From positions 1 through 42,086 of the forward strand of contig JAJRQG010000095.1 of assembly GCA_024280395.1 (NCBI GenBank): a DNA stretch of 42,086 nt, written 5' to 3'. The stretch is from Gammaproteobacteria bacterium (lineage in GTDB: Bacteria; Pseudomonadota; Gammaproteobacteria; Xanthomonadales; Marinicellaceae). Position numbers and translations under genes: made by a program. This document shows positions 26,247 through 35,273 of the stretch, piece after piece (the first letter of the stretch is position 1; each line of letters starts with the position of its first letter). The notes below the pieces were generated by a model that was given only the letters and a program-made list of their open reading frames with translations, did not search any database and had not been told where the DNA came from.

Positions 26247-29200
26247 ATGTTGAACAAATTTAATGTTTATAAACCTCTATTTCTGCTGAGTATCTTGGCC
26301 AGTAGTTTTTGCCTTTCTAATCCTCTATCTTCTGATTTAGAAACAAGTTTTTATCATGTAACTCACTGGAATCTAGATGGAAATTTTGGCCAGGCAAGCA
26401 TGGGTGATGTGGTTATAAATGGTAGAGGAGAGATGATTGTTTCGACCAATATCGGAATCAAAGGATTTGATGGTGCACATTTTATTGACTATTTTAATTA
26501 CGATACCCATACAAATAGAAATGGCATTGTTAAATTTGCACAAGATCAAATTGGAGGCCTGTGGGGAGTTAATCAATTCGCCTTATTTTCATTTTCTCAA
26601 AATAAAATAACCCAATATGAAGTCCCTATTAAATACAATACATTCAATAGTTTAGAGGTGATTAATGATGCTCCTTGGGTAATATCTAATTACCATTTAT
26701 TAAAGCTGCGAGATCAACAGTTGATTCCAGTTAATGATGAAATAAGAGCTACATCAGTATCAGTGGGTAAAGATGAAAATGAAATATTAGTTGGCTCAAA
26801 AGGGAAAATATATATTATATCTGATGAAGGAGAAGTGTTAAAAGAATACTATTTTGAAAATGAAGCCACCGTTGTTTTCTCTCTTTATCAAAGTGAAAAT
26901 GGTAGAATTTGGGTAAATAGTAATCATGGCATATATTTAATAGATGAGAAAATTAGACCACTAAATATCTTGAATGGCAATTATTTTGTGAGAAATTTTT
27001 TTGAAGACAGCACTGGTAAAATTTGGATTTCAACCAATAAAGGAATCTATGTATATGATCATTTGATATTGAAGGCAGTTAATGTCAAAAACAATCAAGA
27101 TATAAGAGCCAGAGGAATTGTTGAAGATAGTTTCGGGAATATTTGGTTTACTACTTGGGGCAATGGTTTATATCGTCTGAAACAGCCAACTTTTGATATT
27201 GTTGTACAAGATGTGAATCCAATATCATATATGCAAGCATCAGATAATACAGAATGGATAGGTAGTTATGAAAACCTATTGGTAAAAAACCCAGGTGGAA
27301 TTACCAATATTCGAGTACCAGAAATCATCAATAACTTTGTTTCTGATACTCAAGAAGGATTAAAAGGTGATGTTTGGGTTGCTTATCTGAATGATTTGGT
27401 TCGATTCAATCAAAAAAAAGAATATAAAATAATAAAAGAAATTGATGCTTTTATTTATCATTTTTTAGTAAAAGATTCAAATGATATATTGTGGGTAAGT
27501 ACCAGTAACGGGCTATATTACAAAGACTTAAAGAGAGATTCACAATTTAATAAATTCAAGCTTAAACCCAATGAGGATATAAAAACCATCATCGAATTAT
27601 GGGATAGACAATTATTATTTATTACAAATTTAGATATCTACATTTACTCAGAAAATAAATTGTATAAAAATAATATCACTGCAATTTTTGAGGCCAATAG
27701 CTATTCTTCGTCATACGATGTATTTAATCAAACTCTTTGGTATTATCATCCGTTAAAGAATTCAATCATTAAATTTCATGACAATGAAATTCATACTTAT
27801 CAGTTAAGTGATGTTGTTGAGGAATTTGTATTGTATGATTTATTAACGGATAAAGACCAGAATTTGATTATTATTGGGGAAAGTGGAATACTCAGAATTC
27901 GAAAAGATTGGTTTTTACAATATGATAAGAATAGCAATGCTGAGGAATATCAAAACATTTCATATGAAATCTTACCCATGCCAAGTAATGAAAATCCAGA
28001 GTGTAATAGTGGACACAGGACACTGGCAAAAAACTTACAGGGTGAACTTTATTTTGCCTGCAAAGGCGCATTGTTAAAATTGAAGGAGTTACAAGCAACT
28101 CAAAATAGGAACTTCCAGCCAAAGGTTACTATTCAAAGTGTGGATTTTGATGGGGAAATACTGGGATTCAAGAATAAGATGCATGAATATTCTCCTGATA
28201 CGAATTCTTACCATTTTACCTTTGTTAGTTACGCATTAAATGAATTGCAACCATTACAATTTCGTTATAAATTGCACGGTTTGGATCAGCTGTGGAATAA
28301 TTTTGATGCCACCAAAGAGGTGATTTATGTCAAATTAAAACCTGGTGATTATAGTTTTGAAGTTCAGGTAAAAAACTCTAGTAGTGATTGGTCTACAAAT
28401 GATTTAGGAAAAATGAATTTTATAGTTAAAAAATATTTCTACCAAGAAACCAGTTTTAAAATTTTATTATTTTTTATTGTATTTATTTTAGCCAGTATAT
28501 TATTTGTTATTTATGACTATCTAAGAAACAAGAAACTAATTCTTCAAGCAAATAAGTTGAGATTATTGGTAAATGAAAGAACTCTTTCTTTAAAACAAGT
28601 CCAGAAAAAGAAATTGGAATATGAAAAACTTTCTAAAGAAGTATTAAGTCAAGAGATTACTAGAAATACAAAAAAGCTTACCAACCAAATGGAAGTAATT
28701 TTGAATCAGGAAAAACAAATTAGACAAACCCAAAAAATGGAAGTTGTGGGCCAATTAACCAGTGGTATAGCCCATGATTTTAATAACTTGTTGTCCATTA
28801 TATTTATTGGAGCAGATGTGATTAAGACAAGTTTGTTGGAACAAGAAAAATCTTCCAAAATTAATCAACAAGACAATATAAAATGGCTGAATAGAGTTTT
28901 ACAAACATCGGAAAATTGCAAAGAAGTTATTGGGCAGCTTTTACATTTTTCTCGAAATAAAGTAGATGAACCCAAAATAATTAATGTGAACAAAGCATTG
29001 GATGACATTGTTAGCTTAATTAAAGTCAGTATTCCTGACACTTTACAACTTTCAATAAATCTCATGAAAGAGAAAGGGTTGATAAAGGCCAATATTGGAC
29101 AATTTAATCAAATTATCTTAAATTTGATTATCAACGCGCGAGATGCTTGTGATGATTATGGAAATATTGAAATCAATACTTCCATAGCTTACATTGGAAG

Positions 29201-29882
29201 CAGTATTTGTGCATCTTGTAATAAGCAAGTTAAAGGTGAATTCGTTGAAATATTGATAAAAGATAACGGTATCGGCATAGCTGAAGAGATACAGTCCAAG
29301 ATATTTAAGCCGTTTTTTACTGCCAAAGAGAACAACATTGGAAGTGGAATTGGTTTGAATGTGGTAGATACTAATATACATAATATGCACGGACATATCT
29401 TGATGGAGTCAGTAGTAAATATAGGAACAACTTTTCGTGTGTTGATTCCTTTTACGAATGAATCATTAATAAAACCTTCAATAAGGAACCGGCCCCCTTT
29501 TTTGAAATGTCCAAACAAGGACATAAATATTTTATTGGTTGAAGATTCAGCATCCCTGGTTGATTTAATTTGTTTGATATTTAAAGAAGCCAAAATTGCC
29601 GTTGATGTTGCCGTTGATGGAATTGAGGGTGTTGCATTGTTTGCAAAAAACCCACAAAAATATGACTTAGTGATTACTGATAATTCAATGCCTAGATTAA
29701 AAGGCTTAGATATGGCTAGAAAAATTCTTGAAGAATATCCAAAAACAAAAATCATCCTTTTAACAGGGAATGTGACTGATGAATTGGTTAATGACGTGAA
29801 TGATTTAGGGATATTAAAAATACTGCACAAGCCTATTAGGCCTAATGATTTGGTAGAAATTGTTTATAAATATGTGGATTAA
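26247..29882 (+). CDS. Hybrid sensor histidine kinase with periplasmic beta-propeller
   Basis: A 1211-residue membrane kinase. Order: signal peptide or first span (about 10-24), two-component-propeller repeats (about 30-620; recurrent GxIWxxTxxGLY patterns such as DSTGKIWISTNKGIYVYD), a Y_Y_Y domain (about 640-725), one span (about 738-759), a coiled coil, the kinase core and a receiver. Phospho-acceptor His843 is in SGIAHDFNN. The ATPase has NLIINARDACD, KDNGIGI and GSGIGL. A CASC motif lies in the N-G1 loop, as in a subclass of such kinases. The receiver has acceptor Asp1145 (ITDNSMP). There is no DNA-binding output, unlike the classic HTCS of Bacteroidetes. No partner regulator is adjacent. 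Confidence 0.93.
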   Translation: MLNKFNVYKPLFLLSILASSFCLSNPLSSDLETSFYHVTHWNLDGNFGQASMGDVVINGRGEMIVSTNIGIKGFDGAHFIDYFNYDTHTNRNGIVKFAQDQIGGLWGVNQFALFSFSQNKITQYEVPIKYNTFNSLEVINDAPWVISNYHLLKLRDQQLIPVNDEIRATSVSVGKDENEILVGSKGKIYIISDEGEVLKEYYFENEATVVFSLYQSENGRIWVNSNHGIYLIDEKIRPLNILNGNYFVRNFFEDSTGKIWISTNKGIYVYDHLILKAVNVKNNQDIRARGIVEDSFGNIWFTTWGNGLYRLKQPTFDIVVQDVNPISYMQASDNTEWIGSYENLLVKNPGGITNIRVPEIINNFVSDTQEGLKGDVWVAYLNDLVRFNQKKEYKIIKEIDAFIYHFLVKDSNDILWVSTSNGLYYKDLKRDSQFNKFKLKPNEDIKTIIELWDRQLLFITNLDIYIYSENKLYKNNITAIFEANSYSSSYDVFNQTLWYYHPLKNSIIKFHDNEIHTYQLSDVVEEFVLYDLLTDKDQNLIIIGESGILRIRKDWFLQYDKNSNAEEYQNISYEILPMPSNENPECNSGHRTLAKNLQGELYFACKGALLKLKELQATQNRNFQPKVTIQSVDFDGEILGFKNKMHEYSPDTNSYHFTFVSYALNELQPLQFRYKLHGLDQLWNNFDATKEVIYVKLKPGDYSFEVQVKNSSSDWSTNDLGKMNFIVKKYFYQETSFKILLFFIVFILASILFVIYDYLRNKKLILQANKLRLLVNERTLSLKQVQKKKLEYEKLSKEVLSQEITRNTKKLTNQMEVILNQEKQIRQTQKMEVVGQLTSGIAHDFNNLLSIIFIGADVIKTSLLEQEKSSKINQQDNIKWLNRVLQTSENCKEVIGQLLHFSRNKVDEPKIINVNKALDDIVSLIKVSIPDTLQLSINLMKEKGLIKANIGQFNQIILNLIINARDACDDYGNIEINTSIAYIGSSICASCNKQVKGEFVEILIKDNGIGIAEEIQSKIFKPFFTAKENNIGSGIGLNVVDTNIHNMHGHILMESVVNIGTTFRVLIPFTNESLIKPSIRNRPPFLKCPNKDINILLVEDSASLVDLICLIFKEAKIAVDVAVDGIEGVALFAKNPQKYDLVITDNSMPRLKGLDMARKILEEYPKTKIILLTGNVTDELVNDVNDLGILKILHKPIRPNDLVEIVYKYVD

Positions 29883-29901
29883 AAGCAACAATATAAGGTA
29901 G

Positions 29902-29952
29902 AATCTCCATTTTTAAATCAGCACCAGATTTACGTTCTGGCTAGCGGAGATT
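29902..29952 (+). promoter_or_regulatory. Possible structured leader sequestering the trhO ribosome-binding site
   Basis: AATCTCC (29902-29908) is perfectly complementary to GGAGATT (29946-29952), which contains the GGAG Shine-Dalgarno 6 nt before the trhO ATG. Between them lies a small hairpin, CCAGA (29924-29928) with TCTGG (29936-29940). The fold would hide the ribosome-binding site and could act as a thermometer, riboregulator or coupling element. It is seen only as base pairing and may be chance. Confidence 0.35.
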
Positions 29953-29955
29953 AAT

Positions 29956-30948
29956 ATGTCTAAAAATAATATCGTTGTTACTGCCTTATACCACTTTGTG
30001 CGTCTTGAAAATTACATAGATTTACGTCAGCCCTTATTGAATTCCATGTTAGAGAATAATGTTCGTGGAACATTGTTATTGGCACAAGAAGGGATTAATG
30101 GAACAATTGCTGGTAGTCGTATAGGTACAGACAAAGTTTTGAACTGGTTACGCAATGACCCAAGGTTAAGTGAGTTTGATTCAAAAGAATCTTTTACTGA
30201 TGAAATGCCATTCTATCGTACAAAGGTTAAGCTCAAAAAAGAAATTGTCACTATGGGTGTGCAAGGCATTGACCCCAATATGAAAGTGGGTCGATATGTT
30301 AAACCTGAAGATTGGAATGATTTGATTTCTGACCGTGATACCATATTAATTGATACACGCAATGATTATGAATATCAGATCGGTACATTTAAGAATGCTG
30401 TCAATCCTGATACCAAGACATTCAGAGAGTTTCCAAAATTTGTAAAAGATAACCTAGATTCAAATAAAAATAAAAAAGTTGCGATGTTTTGTACAGGTGG
30501 AATTCGTTGTGAAAAATCTACTGCATATCTTATGGAGCAGGGCTTTGAGGATGTATTTCATTTGCAGGGCGGTATTCTGAAGTATTTAGAAGAAGTGCCA
30601 AAAGAAGAAACGCTTTGGGATGGTGAGTGTTTTGTTTTTGACAATCGGGTAGCTGTAAATCATGATTTAGAAAAAGGTAGCTATGAACAATGCTTTGCTT
30701 GTCGTTATCCCATCAACCAAGAGGAAATGCAAAGTGAAGCATATAAAGAAGGTGTGAGTTGTCCGCATTGTATTGACAGTGTTAGCGATGATCAACGAGA
30801 GCGTTTTGCCGAACGTGAAAAACAAATTTTATTGGCCAAAAAGCGTGGAGAAAAACACATTGGCGGAGAAGTTAAAGAAATTATAACAAAACGGCATGAC
30901 ATGAAAATCAGAAAAAAACAACAAGCCAGGAAACAATGTTCTAAGTAA
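29956..30948 (+). CDS. trhO: tRNA uridine(34) hydroxylase TrhO (YceA-type rhodanese)
   Basis: A 330-residue cytoplasmic protein of the TrhO/YceA family, which hydroxylates U34 of certain tRNAs with O2 on the way to 5-(carboxy)methoxyuridine. An N-terminal domain (about 1-110; [12 protein letters not shown]) precedes a rhodanese domain with active-site Cys179 in [11 protein letters not shown] and the family motif [12 protein letters not shown]. The C-terminus has a CFACR plus CPHC four-cysteine, probably zinc-binding, segment and a basic tail. A GGAG Shine-Dalgarno supports the start. Confidence 0.95.
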   Translation: MSKNNIVVTALYHFVRLENYIDLRQPLLNSMLENNVRGTLLLAQEGINGTIAGSRIGTDKVLNWLRNDPRLSEFDSKESFTDEMPFYRTKVKLKKEIVTMGVQGIDPNMKVGRYVKPEDWNDLISDRDTILIDTRNDYEYQIGTFKNAVNPDTKTFREFPKFVKDNLDSNKNKKVAMFCTGGIRCEKSTAYLMEQGFEDVFHLQGGILKYLEEVPKEETLWDGECFVFDNRVAVNHDLEKGSYEQCFACRYPINQEEMQSEAYKEGVSCPHCIDSVSDDQRERFAEREKQILLAKKRGEKHIGGEVKEIITKRHDMKIRKKQQARKQCSK

Positions 30949-30971
30949 AAGAGTTTGCCCGAGATTATAAG

Positions 30972-32393
30972 TTAACTTTCACAAAAAGGAATTTCAGACA
31001 TGGCATTTATGGCTTGAAATTTACTGGCAAAGCATTTGTTATTGATGGGTTTAGACTGGATATTTAAATTAATGATGGTGTAGTCGAAATCTGTAGGGCA
31101 ATTAATGGTTTTGTATTTTCTTTTTACCACTTTACAGAATTTTGTTTTCATTTGTGTTTTTTCTGCTTGCTCAAGTTTACGTTGGTACTTTCTGAATTCA
31201 AAGTTGTCTAAATTACAAACGGTATTACTTTTCATTGCTGAAAAAACAGAATCTATTGAGCTGTAACAGACTGTTTTTTCACCAATCATATCATTGTTTT
31301 TGGTGACAAATGAATACCCTTCCTCACAGAAAAATTCTTGTCGATTTTTGTCATTTGGTTCTAATCTCTTGCATTGACCATATTGTGCAAACTGTTGATT
31401 CCAGTTTTGTCTTTTGTTGTGAAGTTGTGTTTTTGAGAGTTGACAGTACTTGTAGCGATTCATCTGTTCTTTAATTTGAGAAATACTGTTGTAGCAAGTA
31501 TTAAATTCGCCATCGGGAAAGCCAAAATCATCTGTTCCAATAATCATAAACCCTGTTTTACAAAACTTCCCATCTTTAGAGTGTTTTCCATACGACAGGG
31601 TTTTACACGAAGATGTTCTCAGGTTCATCATGGCTTGTTGTGTTTTTTTATTTTCGCTATTTTCGAATTTTTGTTGATTCCAAAGGTCTTGTTTGTGCAT
31701 CTGTTCCAATGTTTTATCGGAGATGTTTTGGTTATAGAGCATGGCAATATAGTATTTGTCAGTATATGAGAGTGTGTTAGATTTCAACTTCGGAAGTGTT
31801 TGTAAGATGCTTTGCTCATCACCGGCTATATTTTTTAAGTCATAGTGCATTATTGACAAAATATCATAATCTGATTCTATAAACACTTCTGCATTGTTAA
31901 TGTTGGAAAGGTTTTCTTTACACCAAGCTCTGGATTGTTGTTGGTTTTTTACACAAACCTGGATTAATTTTTGATTATTGAATGCCGATGGTCTGTCAGT
32001 TCTCTGGTGTTCGTGTCCCAAACCCAACATATGTCCAAACTCATGTAGAATTGTCATTTTTCTGAAAATAATATTGTCAGATAAATTCCCCAATTGGATT
32101 GTACCATTTACTGCACCTTTTGTAGATTGGTTGCTACTGCCTTTGAATGTAATTTTATAATAGGGTTTAAATGAAAACAGGCTTGGCTTCTTATCGGTAT
32201 AAATAAATTTGATACCTGTGTATCGTTGCCATAAGTTTGCAAATTTTTTAACCTCACTTTTCTGTTGCGCCGTACCATCTAAAAAATAGAAAGTAATGGT
32301 TTCCTGGTTCCATATTTTTGTGTCTTCATAAAAAACAAAAGCATCGGATGTGGCCGTCCAAATTAATACAATTAATAGTGTGATTTTCCTCAA
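30972..32393 (-). CDS. Secreted astacin-type zinc metalloprotease with three Cys4 repeats
   Basis: A 473-residue exported protein. The signal peptide is about residues 1-18. The catalytic domain (about 20-225) has the zinc motif HEFGHMLGLGHEHQR at 117-131 (HExxHxxGxxHE) and the Met-turn SIMHYD with Met182, as in family M12A. It has two Cys (147, 158). The C-terminal half carries three diverged repeats of four cysteines: 263/278/300/317, 341/356/376/393 and 420/432/454/471. The last pair is always spaced by 16 residues. I do not know this repeat from any named family; it may bind a surface or substrate. The start overlaps the upstream DUF748 gene by 4 bp, so the two are co-translated. Confidence 0.87.
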   Translation of the reverse strand: MRKITLLIVLIWTATSDAFVFYEDTKIWNQETITFYFLDGTAQQKSEVKKFANLWQRYTGIKFIYTDKKPSLFSFKPYYKITFKGSSNQSTKGAVNGTIQLGNLSDNIIFRKMTILHEFGHMLGLGHEHQRTDRPSAFNNQKLIQVCVKNQQQSRAWCKENLSNINNAEVFIESDYDILSIMHYDLKNIAGDEQSILQTLPKLKSNTLSYTDKYYIAMLYNQNISDKTLEQMHKQDLWNQQKFENSENKKTQQAMMNLRTSSCKTLSYGKHSKDGKFCKTGFMIIGTDDFGFPDGEFNTCYNSISQIKEQMNRYKYCQLSKTQLHNKRQNWNQQFAQYGQCKRLEPNDKNRQEFFCEEGYSFVTKNNDMIGEKTVCYSSIDSVFSAMKSNTVCNLDNFEFRKYQRKLEQAEKTQMKTKFCKVVKRKYKTINCPTDFDYTIINLNIQSKPINNKCFASKFQAINAMSEIPFCES

Positions 32394-35218
32394 TTGGCAA
32401 TACCAAACTTCACTTGTGGTATCAGTTGTTCAGATAACTCTGTGGGTTTTAAGAAAATCCTTTTTTCGGGTATTTTATAATCCTCAATCAAAGCTTTCTG
32501 TATTTTTTCTGATCTTAGTTTGCCTATTTTTTGTAGCTGAATTTCTGTTTCTTGAGAAAAAGTTTTCAGCAAATCACGCCAAGCATTTTCTGCCAATTGT
32601 GAATGATTGAGTACACCATCTTTGCTGGCATTTATCTCTAAAGTATTCCATTGCTCTATATTTATTAATTTTTTATAAGTTTTCTTCAATGCTTTAATCG
32701 ATAAAACATCAGATAAATCTGGCATGTTGTCCAGTTGCATCGCGTTCAATAACAATTGTGTGTTCAGCGCCTTATAGTCTTCAATGGTATTAATTGTACT
32801 AAATAGCTCAAGGATTAAGGCGGGTCTTTTTTTAAGGATAGATTGCATGGCTTTGAGTTTTTCTTCTTCGCCGGGTACCAAATCTGCAGTGCCCGCTTGG
32901 AATTGTATTCCGCTCATGTCTAAATCGACACCTCCTGGTATCAATTTCCCCAATAGCTTAAATGGTGATGCGACTATTCCTGTAATCAGTTTAAAAAATG
33001 CCTTGAATACCAAACCACCATAACTAAAAGAAGGGTCATCAACGCGACCACTTACTGGCATGTTAATTGTCATTATGCCCTTGTTGTTGGTTAGTAAAGA
33101 AATAGCCAGTTTTAAAGGGAGATTAATGGCATCTTCATTCTGTATTTTGTTGCCCAATTGTAATTGATTGAATTTTAAATTATTGACGCCTTTCAATAGT
33201 CTTTTGTTAAGCTTGTAATTTAGTTTGAAATCTGCTTTCCCACGGTTAATAGGGAACCCCAAAAACTTGGTTGAATAAGTTGAAAAGTTTTGTAAGTCAA
33301 GGTTACTTATATTAATGGATAAATCAGTATATGATTTATCTGAAAGAGGGTTTATTTTACCTAAAACATCTAATTGTGCATAGGTGTCGAGCGTGCCCTT
33401 GAGCTTGACATCTGCTTTAGATATATTGGCACTGGATAAGCCTTTTATTGTGCCATTTATTTTTGTTAAGGTTGATTGGTAACTGGGTTTTATACTGCGA
33501 TCTATAAAGCTTGTTTGCGAATCAATAAGTTCAACTTGTTTAATATTGATTATCCAGTCATTTTTTATGTCCTTTAATTCATCTTCAATTTTTTGTTTCT
33601 CTTGTTGGTCTGATATTAATGTACGGATATTAAGTTTGCTGTCATTAGAAACGATCAAACTGCCTTCTGCTTTGTCCAGCCTAATATTATTTAGGTCAAT
33701 GGTTTTGGAGGAAGAATTAATGGCATTTTCTGTAAACTCTAATTGGGCCACTTTAAGAAAGGTTTGATTGTTTTCATCAAGCAAATCCAAGTCGTTGAAT
33801 TTTATCCAACCTGTGCTTTTGTATTCATCATCAACCATACTAAATGTTTGATGCATAGAGAGTAGGCCTCTTTCTATGTTTATTTTTATGTCATTAGGAA
33901 TCCAAGCCTGAGATGAAACCAAGTTAATATCGCTTACATCAATTATTGAATCAATTTTCAATGGTTTGAATTGGACTGTTGCTTGTAAAGCAACTGTGCC
34001 AGCATTATCTGGTATGATGGTAAGTTTAACCGTTGTGTTTTCTTGCTTGGTGCTGGATAGGTTGCTTATTTCTGCCGTTGTTATGGTGAGTTTATTCTGA
34101 AGTGATTGTGTGTTTTTACTTTTATTGAAAAGCATGGATGAATTTTTGATACTGATGTTATCAATTGCATATTGCCAGCTGTTCTCTGAAGAAGTCTTAC
34201 CGGTTTCTTGGATATGCTGCCCATTCCACAACAATGTGTTGTTGTCTGAAAAACTGGCAGACACCTCTGAGTTACTTATATCAATTGCAGAAATATTCAA
34301 TTGCATTTCTTGTAAATCAATCTGAGCCTGCTTGAGTTGTAACTTTGGTATTTTGACGGATGGTTGCTCGGGTTCTGAAGAGTTTGCACTAAAATTTTCT
34401 AAAGTTAATGTGGTTATGGTTAAATTCAAACCTTCTTGTTCATTGGCATTGAAGAAAAAATCACCATGTGCATCAATTAACCCAGACTGGTTATTGAAGC
34501 CATAAAATTGTTGTTGCTTATCGGCGATAAATTTAAACGCGGTTTCGGTAGAAAAATGGTTTAAAGACCAGTTTCCAGAGCTAGTCAATTGCGCATAATT
34601 GAATTTCCCATCAAACTTTGCTTTGTCTCCTTGGTCTGTTTTCAGAGATAATTCAAAGGTTGAAAATTTATCATCGGTTGAAAAATCAAGATTTTTAAAA
34701 CCAATGGCATTGAATTTCAATTCAATTGGATTTTCAGATATTGTATCTAAAAAACTCAAAGAGCCTTGATTTATGTTTATGCTGGAAATATCCATTTTAA
34801 AAGGTTTTGATTCTTTTGAATTGGATTGTTTTATTTTTGGGTACTTTAGCTGGGTTGTATTTTTTTTATGTTCTAACAATAAAAAATAATGGGGCTTGTC
34901 TATTGCTATTTCTGCAATTGAAGTTTGACTGAAGATAGACTTGAATAGATCTAAATTGATCAATAATTTTTCTGAGGAAAACCAAGTTTTTGAATCAATA
35001 TCAGTGATTTTCACATTTTCAATTTGCGTAGTAAAGCTATAAGGGTTAAAGCTTAACGAATCGAAATCAATATTTGAGTTTAATTGATTGGATGCAATTA
35101 GAGTGATTTCTTTTTTGATGTAGTATGGAACAGCAAGAAACCCGAGAGCAGAGTAAAGGAGAAATAAAACCACAACCCAAAAGGTTATGGATTTATAAAT
35201 GGGTTTCTTACTGTCCAT
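32390..35218 (-). CDS. AsmA-like DUF748 protein
   Basis: A 942-residue envelope protein with one N-terminal span (about 10-32) and a very long beta-rich periplasmic part, typical of the AsmA/DUF748 superfamily of inter-membrane lipid-transfer-like proteins. FNPYSFTTQIENVKITD near the N-terminus and the C-terminal block with GGVDLDMSGIQFQAGTADL and LKKRPALILELF are family-typical. The central part is rich in Ser, Asn, Lys and Ile. It precedes the astacin gene with a 4-bp overlap and follows metG by 55 bp. Confidence 0.88.
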   Translation of the reverse strand: MDSKKPIYKSITFWVVVLFLLYSALGFLAVPYYIKKEITLIASNQLNSNIDFDSLSFNPYSFTTQIENVKITDIDSKTWFSSEKLLINLDLFKSIFSQTSIAEIAIDKPHYFLLLEHKKNTTQLKYPKIKQSNSKESKPFKMDISSININQGSLSFLDTISENPIELKFNAIGFKNLDFSTDDKFSTFELSLKTDQGDKAKFDGKFNYAQLTSSGNWSLNHFSTETAFKFIADKQQQFYGFNNQSGLIDAHGDFFFNANEQEGLNLTITTLTLENFSANSSEPEQPSVKIPKLQLKQAQIDLQEMQLNISAIDISNSEVSASFSDNNTLLWNGQHIQETGKTSSENSWQYAIDNISIKNSSMLFNKSKNTQSLQNKLTITTAEISNLSSTKQENTTVKLTIIPDNAGTVALQATVQFKPLKIDSIIDVSDINLVSSQAWIPNDIKINIERGLLSMHQTFSMVDDEYKSTGWIKFNDLDLLDENNQTFLKVAQLEFTENAINSSSKTIDLNNIRLDKAEGSLIVSNDSKLNIRTLISDQQEKQKIEDELKDIKNDWIINIKQVELIDSQTSFIDRSIKPSYQSTLTKINGTIKGLSSANISKADVKLKGTLDTYAQLDVLGKINPLSDKSYTDLSINISNLDLQNFSTYSTKFLGFPINRGKADFKLNYKLNKRLLKGVNNLKFNQLQLGNKIQNEDAINLPLKLAISLLTNNKGIMTINMPVSGRVDDPSFSYGGLVFKAFFKLITGIVASPFKLLGKLIPGGVDLDMSGIQFQAGTADLVPGEEEKLKAMQSILKKRPALILELFSTINTIEDYKALNTQLLLNAMQLDNMPDLSDVLSIKALKKTYKKLINIEQWNTLEINASKDGVLNHSQLAENAWRDLLKTFSQETEIQLQKIGKLRSEKIQKALIEDYKIPEKRIFLKPTELSEQLIPQVKFGIAN

Positions 35219-35273
35219 GAAATGTATTTTACCTGTATTATGGTTAAGTTATTGTTAACTGTTTGTTAAAGTT

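Noticed and set aside
29189-29830. A 213-codon open frame on the minus strand inside the hybrid kinase gene
   Set aside because: It is antisense to the conserved kinase and receiver domains, whose motifs explain the sequence. Its translation has no domain-like features.
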